A stretch of DNA of 5,183 nucleotides from Deltaproteobacteria bacterium (lineage in GTDB: Bacteria; Myxococcota_A; UBA796; GCA-2862545): the NCBI GenBank assembly GCA_019307545.1, contig JAFDJI010000326.1, positions 1-5,183 on the forward strand, given 5' to 3'. Both the position numbers and the translations under genes were made by a program. The number at the start of each line of letters is the position of its first letter. Position 1 is the first letter of the stretch. Positions 1 to 4,366 of this stretch are shown here, piece by piece. The notes beneath the pieces were generated by a model, which saw nothing but the letters and a program-made list of their open reading frames with translations, had not been told where the DNA came from and made no database searches.

Positions 1-2
1 CC

Positions 3-1625
3 CACATGGTGCTCGACTGGGCCCTGGAGCAGATGGACCGCAAGCAAGAGGCCGCCCTTGAGGAGACCCTCGGGGTGATGGGCACCGACGCCGTCGCCGT
101 CTTCGACGCCGCGCTCCAGGTTGGCGAGCCCGAGGGCCTGGTGGAGCGGGCCTTCACCGACCTCGGCACCAGCCCGGACGATTTCTTCCCCTCCGCTCTC
201 GCAAAGCTCACTTCAGATCCCCAGCCCTTCGCGGAATGGGTCCTCAAGGAGCGGATTCGGAAGAAGATCCGGGACGAGGCCCTGCACGTCTACGGCCTCT
301 ACCTCCTGCTCGTGTACCTGTCCGGCCTCATCGGCGGCTACTTCGCGGACAAGATCCTCGGCTCCCGCAAGGCGATCATCGCCGGCGGGATCGTGATGGG
401 CCTCGGCCTGTTCGTCATGGGCATCCCGGGCCCAACCTCCCTGTTCTACGGCCTCGGCCTCATCGTCGCTGGCAACGGCTTCTTCAAGCCCAACATCTCC
501 ACCATTGTCAGCGGGCTCTACGAGGAGAATGACAAACGCCGCGATTCGGCCTTCACCGTCTTCTACATGGGCATCAACCTCGGCGCCTTCCTCGCCATCT
601 TCGGCGCCGGCCTCGCCGAGGCCCTCGCCAAGACCCATTCCTGGGGCTGGAACACCGGCTTCGTGATCGCCGGAGTGGGCATGGTCTTCAGCCTCGCCCT
701 GTTCCAGTGGGGCCAGAAGTACCTTGGCACGGCGGGCTTCCCACCCGGCCGCGAGGTCACCCCCGAGACCCGGCTCAATATCGGCGACTACCGCGACATC
801 CTCATCTGGTCCGCCGGCATCACCGCGGTGGTGGTGGCCTTCATCTCCGCCTGGGGCATCGTCGGTCCGATCTGGAGTGGCCTGCCCCTATGGGCCAAGG
901 TCGTGGGTGGCTTGGTGCTCATAGCAGCGGCCCTCACCCGCAACCGCTTCGCCACGAAGGACGCCGCCCACCAGCCGCTCTCCGTCGAGGAATGGCAGCG
1001 CGTGGCGGTGATCATCATCCTGTCCGTCTTCGTGATCTTCTTCTGGGCGGGCTTCGAGCAGGCGGGCGGCACCATGAACCTGTTCGCCTACGACCAGACC
1101 AACCGCCACATCGGCGGTTGGGAGATGCCCGCCACCTGGTTCCAGGGCTTCAACCCCGTCTTCATCGTGCTCCTCGCCCCGCTGTTCTCGATACTCTGGG
1201 GCTGGAACGACAAGCAGAAGTGGGGGTTGTCGACCCCGGCCAAGATGGGCGTGGGGATGATCGTGCTCGGCGTGGGCTTCATCGTGATGTACTACGGCCA
1301 GATCGCTGCCGACACCCACGGCGAGGCCGCCATGACCTGGCTGATCGCGGTCTACCTGATCCACACCATGGGCGAGCTCTGCCTCTCCCCCATCGGGCTG
1401 TCCATGGTCACCAAGCTCTCGCCGGTGCGCATCGTGTCGCTGATGATGGGCGTGTGGTTCGCCTGCACCGCGGTGGCCGACTACCTGTCGGGCCGGCTCG
1501 AGTACATCTGCCACACCTACGACCTCGGCCTGTGGAGCACGCTCATCGCCACCTCCTTCGGCGCCGGCGTGGTCCTGCTCGCGGTCACCCCACTTCTCAC
1601 GAGGTGGATGCACGGGCGCGCGTAG
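3..1625 (+). CDS. POT/PTR-family proton-coupled peptide transporter, 5'-partial
   Basis: This is an inner-membrane major-facilitator protein of the proton-dependent oligopeptide transporter family, which imports di- and tripeptides with protons. Residues are numbered from the ATG at base 6. Family marks seen are ADKILGSRK (114-122) after TM2, NGFFKPN (157-163) with the TM4 lysine K161, the PTR signature FYMGINLGAF (186-195), FEQAGGTMNLFA in TM7 (350-361) and GELCLSPIGLSMVTKL in TM10 with E457. K161 and E457 correspond to residues known to matter for proton and peptide coupling. Thirteen hydrophobic segments are visible: TM2-TM6, the two extra helices HA and HB (about 263-286 and 295-312), and TM7-TM12. 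TM1 with its ExxERFxYY motif is absent, and the frame is open back to base 1, so the true start lies upstream of the window and the ATG at base 6 is probably internal. Residues 1-90 are hydrophilic and acidic, much longer than a normal TM1-TM2 loop. Peptide specificity is inferred from the family. Confidence 0.9.
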   Translation, partial: HMVLDWALEQMDRKQEAALEETLGVMGTDAVAVFDAALQVGEPEGLVERAFTDLGTSPDDFFPSALAKLTSDPQPFAEWVLKERIRKKIRDEALHVYGLYLLLVYLSGLIGGYFADKILGSRKAIIAGGIVMGLGLFVMGIPGPTSLFYGLGLIVAGNGFFKPNISTIVSGLYEENDKRRDSAFTVFYMGINLGAFLAIFGAGLAEALAKTHSWGWNTGFVIAGVGMVFSLALFQWGQKYLGTAGFPPGREVTPETRLNIGDYRDILIWSAGITAVVVAFISAWGIVGPIWSGLPLWAKVVGGLVLIAAALTRNRFATKDAAHQPLSVEEWQRVAVIIILSVFVIFFWAGFEQAGGTMNLFAYDQTNRHIGGWEMPATWFQGFNPVFIVLLAPLFSILWGWNDKQKWGLSTPAKMGVGMIVLGVGFIVMYYGQIAADTHGEAAMTWLIAVYLIHTMGELCLSPIGLSMVTKLSPVRIVSLMMGVWFACTAVADYLSGRLEYICHTYDLGLWSTLIATSFGAGVVLLAVTPLLTRWMHGRA

Positions 1626-1643
1626 CGGGGATAGGGCGTTCAA

Positions 1644-1704
1644 GAGGCTTCTCCGAGGTAGGGGAGAAGGAGGCTTGGGGTGCGGCGTGGCCTCCGGTTG
1701 CAGG
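1644..1704 (+). repeat. Diverged direct repeat, copy 1
   Basis: This spacer segment aligns with 2551-2612 in the same orientation. The shared blocks are CGAGGTAGGGGAGAAGGA here against CGAGTAGAGGAGAACGA there (one gap, about 15 of 17 matching), a GGTGC word, and an exact 12-base block TCCGGTTGCAGG at 1693-1704. The 12-mer alone could occur by chance in a GC-rich window of this size. The ordered, collinear set of blocks makes common origin more likely. Neither copy looks protein-coding. The repeat's role is unknown. Confidence 0.4.
1648..1669 (+). terminator. Small hairpin after the transporter gene, possible terminator
   Basis: CTTCTCC (1648-1654) pairs perfectly with GGAGAAG (1663-1669) across an 8-base loop, starting 22 bases after the transporter stop codon. 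There is no T-tract, so it is not a canonical intrinsic terminator. It also forms the left half of the repeat copy at 1644-1704. It may act as an RNA 3'-end stabiliser or be only a repeat-borne structure. Confidence 0.25.
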
Positions 1705-1792
1705 CGGCGCGTCCGTGTCGGACGCGTTGTGTGCACTGTGTGAGCCGGGATTCGGAATGGGCGGTGTAGGGTATGGGTATCTCGTCGACTCT

Positions 1793-1797
1793 GGAGG
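1793..1797 (+). promoter_or_regulatory. Ribosome binding site that sets the start at 1803
   Basis: GGAGG lies 5 bases before the ATG at 1803. The in-frame ATG at 1773 has no comparable sequence before it, only GGTGTAGGGT. The larger context CTGGAG-N6-ATG is identical in form to that of the gene starting at 3193, which supports 1803 as the start. Confidence 0.65.
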
Positions 1798-1802
1798 ACC
1801 CG

Positions 1803-2258
1803 ATGGGTGGAAAGAGCCAGTCAACGCCCTCCCAGGCAGCACCCCAGCCGGCTGGGCCCGCCACCCCCTCGCCAACGAGCGACCGCTCCCACCTCGCTCC
1901 GATCGACGAGCTGGTGGGGGGTGAGGTGGATGGCAACTCCGCGGCAGCCGAGGCCTTGCGACGCGAGGACTCCCCCATGAGCCGGCGCCAGGCCGATCTG
2001 GAGCTGGCGAACCGGTACGGGCCCGTGCGCCGCCGCGAGCTCGAGCTCGACGTCGCCAATGCGTGGGGGCCCAGCGACGAGCGTGAGGTCGACGTGCTGC
2101 GTGCCCAGGCCACCGCAGAGGGCGTCGATCCCGACGTGGCCCTGCTCTTGGAGACCCGGGCAGACCTGATGGAGGAGGCCGGGCAGGACCGCCTGGCGCG
2201 AGCCGAAGCGGCCCTGGCGGCCTTCGAGGAGGAGAGCGCGGCCCACGGGCTCCATTGA
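1803..2258 (+). CDS. Orphan 151-residue protein with disordered N-terminus, GNSA motif and 16-residue helical repeats
   Basis: I do not recognise a family. The start at 1803 is preferred over the ATG at 1773 because of its GGAGG site. Residues 1-35 are rich in Pro, Ser, Ala and Thr and look disordered, with no signal peptide or membrane segment. G44-N45-S46-A47-x4-L52 follows, a motif also present near the N-terminus of the protein at 3193-3864. Residues 61-74 (RRQADLELANRYGP) and 77-90 (RRELELDVANAWGP) form a tandem repeat with a 16-residue period. A weaker third unit starts near 93 (EREVDVLRAQA). Residues 108-143 are acidic, Ala/Glu/Leu-rich and predicted helical. Codons are strongly GC3-rich, which supports real coding. 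The protein may be a cargo or structural protein using a shared N-terminal tag, but this is inference. It stands alone, 177 bases after the transporter. Confidence 0.75.
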   Translation: MGGKSQSTPSQAAPQPAGPATPSPTSDRSHLAPIDELVGGEVDGNSAAAEALRREDSPMSRRQADLELANRYGPVRRRELELDVANAWGPSDEREVDVLRAQATAEGVDPDVALLLETRADLMEEAGQDRLARAEAALAAFEEESAAHGLH

Positions 2259-2259
2259 T

Positions 2260-2483
2260 TCAGCAGGTGAAGGTCCCTCCGGACAGCATCGCGTCGAGGT
2301 TGGACACCATGCGCTTCAGCGCGTTGCCCGGCTCTGTCAGATCTGACGGCTGAGCAGGATGGCCAGGTAATCTCCCGGCGCTCGACGTCAGGAGACTCCG
2401 AATGTCACGCCACTGCCCCCACTGCTCATCCGACTCGACCGAGTGGGGGGCGGGGTCTTGGTGAAGAACAGGTCGTAGCTCAA
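2260..2483 (-). pseudogene. Relic of a gene beginning MSYDLFF, frameshifted
   Basis: On the minus strand a TTG at 2483, preceded by GGAGG with a 4-base gap, opens a frame reading (M)SYDLFFTKTPPPT. I recall MSYDLFF starts from small uncharacterised proteins of Myxococcota and related bacteria, usually considerably longer. This frame ends after about 31 codons. The neighbouring frame carries plausible coding sequence down to a stop at 2260, ending KRMVSNLDAMLSGGTFTC. One extra base in the C6 run (2445-2450 on the plus strand) would join the two frames into about 74 residues. A stretch around 2350-2380 reads better in the first frame again (DYLAILLSRQI), suggesting more than one lesion or an internal deletion. 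It overlaps no other convincing gene. It could be decay, an assembly error in the homopolymer, or chance; the N-terminal match is the best evidence. Confidence 0.4.
2416..2449. repeat. Perfect 8-bp inverted repeat
   Basis: CCCCCACT (2416-2423) and AGTGGGGG (2442-2449) are perfect reverse complements separated by 18 bases. The right arm contains the G6 run at which the minus-strand relic changes frame. A competing smaller stem (ACTC with GAGT) lies inside. No T-tract follows on either strand, so a terminator role is doubtful. Confidence 0.35.
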
Positions 2484-2550
2484 GGGGCCTCCACGGAGAG
2501 CACCTCCTTACCGACGCGGGCCCGATTGGCCGAGGGGACAGGGAAGATTG

Positions 2551-2612
2551 GAGGGCTCCTTCGAGTAGAGGAGAACGACAGTGCGGTGCACAACGGGGCA
2601 TCCGGTTGCAGG
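2551..2612 (+). repeat. Diverged direct repeat, copy 2
   Basis: This is the second copy of the repeat at 1644-1704, ending in the same TCCGGTTGCAGG block (2601-2612). It too contains a small stem, CTCCT with AGGAG across an 8-base loop, at the place where copy 1 has CTTCTCC/GGAGAAG. It lies immediately upstream of a coding fragment that lacks a convincing N-terminus, so the repeat may mark a recombination boundary (inference). Confidence 0.4.
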
Positions 2613-2639
2613 AGGTTCAGCCACCACGACTGCCCCGCC

Positions 2640-3077
2640 ATGCCCCAGACCCGCTTCGAGTTCGAGGTGCTGGACGTGCTCAAGGGCGGTACCGACGCGC
2701 CTGTGGGAAGGTCCTGGGCGATTGGGGCCAACGACGGCCTGATGCGCGGTATGGCCCACGCGATGTGCAAGGGCGATCCGGTCCCCAGCCCACAAGTGGA
2801 TGGGTATGAGACCACCGCGACGTGGAAGGCCGGCGAGCACATGCTCCTCTTTCTGCAGCGGCAACCCGATGGGATGCTGCGGATGCAGGTCCAGGATGCG
2901 TTCGAGGTCACGGCGCGGAGAGAGGAGGTGGCGCGCGTGATCGCCGCCGCTTCGGGGGGAGCGTTACGCCGCGGCCGGGCTCGCGCGCGCCGGCCTGGCC
3001 TCACCGGGCTCCTTCCGTCGTCGTTCGGCCTCGCTCCGCTCGGCGCTCTCCGTCCTCGGTGTCGGCGGCGCGCGTGA
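2640..3077 (+). pseudogene. Probable N-terminally truncated gene with a FEFEVLDVLKG core
   Basis: From the ATG at 2640 the frame has strongly GC-rich third positions and protein-like sequence: TRFEFEVLDVLKG at residues 4-16, then a small domain with one Cys, then WKAGEHMLLFLQR and a helical end near VTARREEVARVIAAAS (about residue 103). The order of a 'fevl.vlKG' strand followed by 'f..Ge..llFl' resembles secreted bacterial proteins related to the NTR/TIMP-like fold. That assignment is tentative. Such proteins normally have a signal peptide and a Cys-bearing N-terminal strand. Here the open frame upstream (to about 2526, alternative TTG start) is not coding-like and overlaps repeat copy 2. 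No ribosome site stands at a usable distance; AGGAGG at 2610-2615 is 24 bases away. After about 2950 the frame runs through a low-complexity Arg/Ala/Pro tract to the stop. It could alternatively be a short intact cytoplasmic protein. Confidence 0.45.
2950..3077. other. GC-rich low-complexity tract
   Basis: Runs of CG-rich words (CGCGCGCCGG, tandem CGCTC words around CTCGCTCCGCTCGGCGCTC, CGGCGGCGCGCG) make up this stretch. In the plus frame it gives Arg/Ala/Pro-rich sequence, and on the minus strand it gives an SAERSEAERRRKE-like charged string. Neither reading looks like a folded domain. It ends the coding fragment at 2640 and may be an extragenic low-complexity sequence rather than a genuine C-terminus. 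Confidence 0.4.
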
Positions 3078-3182
3078 GTGGGGTCTACTGGGTGCGGTAC
3101 GATCGACGGTAGGACCGCCGGGAAACGCGAAGCACGGCGCGACGGGCGCGTCCAGGGGGCATATTGTCTGCAACGCGCGGCT

Positions 3183-3186
3183 GGAG
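3183..3186 (+). promoter_or_regulatory. Ribosome binding site for the 3193 gene
   Basis: GGAG sits 6 bases before the ATG at 3193, in the context CTGGAG-N6-ATG, the same arrangement as before the ATG at 1803. The only AT-rich hexamer nearby is TATTGT (3162-3167), a possible -10 element without a recognisable -35 partner. It lies in the loop of a 6-bp inverted repeat, GCGCGT (3146-3151) with ACGCGC (3173-3178). Confidence 0.55.
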
Positions 3187-3192
3187 ATCCTC

Positions 3193-3864
3193 ATGAAGCA
3201 GCGAACGGTTCCCTCGGGTCCCACACCGGCGTCGTCCGCGTCCACGCAGGCCGCTTCCCCGAGCAGCGACCAGGGCACGATCGGCAACTCCGCAGAACAG
3301 GATGGACTGGGCATCGGCTCGGACCCCGGGATGGACACCCCCATGCTCGACTCGGCCCAGAGCGGCTTGGGATTCGGCGAGGAGTCCTTCTCGGAGGTCT
3401 CAGCTGGTGGTCCCAAGAACAATGTCTGGGCGGGTAAGGCCACACCACAGGATGTATGGTCCACCCTGCTGTACATGCCGCGCTACCGCAAGATCATCAA
3501 GTCTGCGTCGAGTGGGTTGTACATGTCGCTCAAGCACTTCGTCTCGCCGAGTCTGTCGGACGACAAGTTCCTGTACGATTCCCAGGTGATGACCAACTGG
3601 GGTGCCCGCAAGGAGGCCGACCTGAAGTGGAGCAGCTTCACAGACAGGGCGACCGACATCACCAACGTGCACATCCAGAACCGGTATGCGTTGGATGACC
3701 TGTGCACGGAGATGGTCAGTCTCGACAAGGGCATCAACAAGGGGTTCGACAAGCTCACGAACGCCAAGCGGGCGCATAGCCCTGGCGCCCAACACGCATT
3801 GGACTACCTGGCGCGACAGAACACCATCTCCATCGCGTACCACTACGGCATGTCGAAGGGCTAG
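3193..3864 (+). CDS. Orphan 223-residue protein with disordered N-terminus and GNSA motif
   Basis: I recognise no family. Residues 1-28 are Ser/Pro/Ala/Thr-rich and low-complexity. They are followed by T29-I30-G31-N32-S33-A34-x4-L39, which matches the GNSA-x4-L motif of the protein at 1803-2258. Residues 40-75 are Gly/Ser/Asp-rich and probably a flexible linker. From about residue 77 (NNVWAGKATPQDVWSTLLYMPRYRKII) to the end (AYHYGMSKG) the sequence is of mixed composition, rich in Lys, Tyr, Phe, Trp and Met, and looks like a globular, largely helical domain. There is no signal peptide, no membrane segment and no obvious catalytic motif. Codon use in this domain is noticeably less GC-biased than in the transporter or FHA genes, hinting at different ancestry. 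The start is supported by GGAG at 3183-3186. The gene is monocistronic. The layout of tag, linker and unrelated C-terminal domain is what one expects of a secreted or packaged effector, but that is inference. Confidence 0.8.
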   Translation: MKQRTVPSGPTPASSASTQAASPSSDQGTIGNSAEQDGLGIGSDPGMDTPMLDSAQSGLGFGEESFSEVSAGGPKNNVWAGKATPQDVWSTLLYMPRYRKIIKSASSGLYMSLKHFVSPSLSDDKFLYDSQVMTNWGARKEADLKWSSFTDRATDITNVHIQNRYALDDLCTEMVSLDKGINKGFDKLTNAKRAHSPGAQHALDYLARQNTISIAYHYGMSKG

Positions 3865-3873
3865 GGCGTAAGG

Positions 3874-4002
3874 TCACAACCCGGCGCCGCGGACGACCGC
3901 GTGGACGCGCATGATGCGGGCACACTTCGGGCAGCGGAGCGGGTCTGCGCCCCCTCGCGCTACCATTCGAGCCGCAACATTCCGGAGGACATCCAGGCCG
4001 CG
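3874..4002 (-). pseudogene. Minus-strand remnant with a CPKC zinc-knuckle end
   Basis: The last part of an open minus-strand frame reads ADPLRCPKCARIMRVHAVVRG and ends at 3874. A DPLxCPxCxxxMRVxA pattern is familiar from the C-terminal region of some insertion-sequence transposases and from small zinc-ribbon proteins. Only one CxxC pair is present. The conserved glycine usual after the second Cys is Ala here. No start codon with a ribosome site is visible, and upstream the frame becomes Arg/Gly-rich noise overlapping the coding-like frame that ends at 3960. One added base in the C4 run (plus-strand G4 at 4003-4006) would join that frame to this one. It is probably a gene relic; a transposase origin is only a guess. 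Confidence 0.35.
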
Positions 4003-4139
4003 CGGGGCACCTGCAGGTGGTCGCCCGCCTGGGCCCTCGCCGCGTCGAGCCTCGCCTGGACCTCCGCGGGGTCGTCCCCCTGGTCCCGCAGCAGCCGGCC
4101 TGCCTCTGCGAGCCGTGCCTTCAGCTCCTCTGCGGTCAC
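3960..4139 (-). CDS. Short Ala/Glu/Leu-rich helical ORF, probably a gene remnant
   Basis: A minus-strand frame with strongly GC-rich third positions reads VTAEELKARLAEAGRLL from the GTG at 4139, continues as amphipathic helix (AEVQARLDAARAQAGDH) and stops at 3960 after 59 residues. Coding-like codons also extend upstream to about 4190 (GFAWAREYASITTQ), but no start with a ribosome site is seen there. The frame beyond that runs into a hairpin at 4211-4249. The boundaries are therefore uncertain, and this may be the tail of a truncated protein. It may have been continuous with the CPKC remnant ending at 3874 through a one-base lesion. No function can be assigned. Confidence 0.4.
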   Translation of the reverse strand: MTAEELKARLAEAGRLLRDQGDDPAEVQARLDAARAQAGDHLQVPRAAWMSSGMLRLEW

Positions 4140-4210
4140 CTGCGTGGTGATGGAGGCGTACTCCCGTGCCCAGGCGAAGCCGGTGCGCGTGCCCAAACGC
4201 CCAGGCAGAG

Positions 4211-4249
4211 ATGTTGCACCCCTTCGCCTTCGGCTCACGGGTGCAGCAT
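4211..4249. repeat. Stem-loop 1 upstream of the FHA gene
   Basis: ATGTTGCACCC (4211-4221) and GGGTGCAGCAT (4239-4249) form an 11-bp imperfect stem (10 Watson-Crick pairs) over a 17-base loop that itself contains GCC-TTC-GGC. No T-tract follows. It lies at the upstream edge of the minus-strand remnant and is the first of three stems in about 120 bases. Confidence 0.45.
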
Positions 4250-4264
4250 GGCGGCACGACGTTT

Positions 4265-4279
4265 GTCGCAAGTGGCGAC
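4265..4279. repeat. Stem-loop 2 upstream of the FHA gene
   Basis: GTCGC (4265-4269) pairs with GCGAC (4275-4279) around a 5-base loop. It is short and could be chance, and is recorded because it lies between two longer stems. Confidence 0.25.
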
Positions 4280-4300
4280 CATCGGAACCAGCATCGCGAC

Positions 4301-4329
4301 GAGCCGTCGGGCCAATGCCCGACAGGCTC
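4301..4329. promoter_or_regulatory. Strong stem-loop 3 / palindrome 37 bases before the FHA gene
   Basis: GAGCC-GTCGGGC (4301-4312), a CAAT loop (4313-4316), then GCCCGAC-A-GGCTC (4317-4329) make a 12-bp stem interrupted only by the bulged A4324. It is the most stable-looking structure in the window. It could be a T-less terminator for upstream transcription, a leader structure, or a palindromic operator for the winged-helix protein encoded just downstream. The sequence does not distinguish these. Confidence 0.5.
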
Positions 4330-4351
4330 CTAGCTGCCGCCGCACCCCTGG

Positions 4352-4357
4352 TAGTCT
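4352..4357 (+). promoter_or_regulatory. Possible -10 element of a leaderless FHA transcript
   Basis: TAGTCT ends 9 bases before the ATG at 4367, which would place transcription start at or within a few bases of the start codon. This agrees with the absence of any Shine-Dalgarno sequence there. No -35 match is visible, so the call is weak. Confidence 0.2.
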
Positions 4358-4366
4358 GTTCGCGAG

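Noticed and set aside
888..1736. Open minus-strand frame of 282 codons antisense to the transporter
   Set aside because: The composition is His/Gly/Arg/Asp-rich without domain patterns. It mirrors GC-rich third positions of the transporter gene, which has clear family motifs.
1773..1802. ATG at 1773 as start of the first GNSA gene
   Set aside because: There is no ribosome site before it, while the ATG at 1803 has GGAGG at 5 bases.
707..1924. Open plus-strand frame of 405 codons overlapping the transporter and running into the next gene
   Set aside because: It is an Arg/His/Pro/Gly-rich shifted reading of the transporter with no ribosome site, and it disagrees with two better-supported genes.
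2480..3004. Minus-strand frame of 174 codons over the FEFEVLDVLKG fragment
   Set aside because: Ser/Pro/Arg-rich without structure; codon bias supports the plus-strand reading from 2640 to about 2950.
2964..3476. Minus-strand frame ending in a charged SAERSEAERRRKE-like tail
   Set aside because: Most of it is antisense to the start of the 3193 gene, and the tail comes from the low-complexity GC tract.
3888..3901. CGCGG/CCGCG hairpin after the 3193 gene as a terminator
   Set aside because: It is only 5 bp with no T-tract and is expected by chance in such GC-rich DNA.
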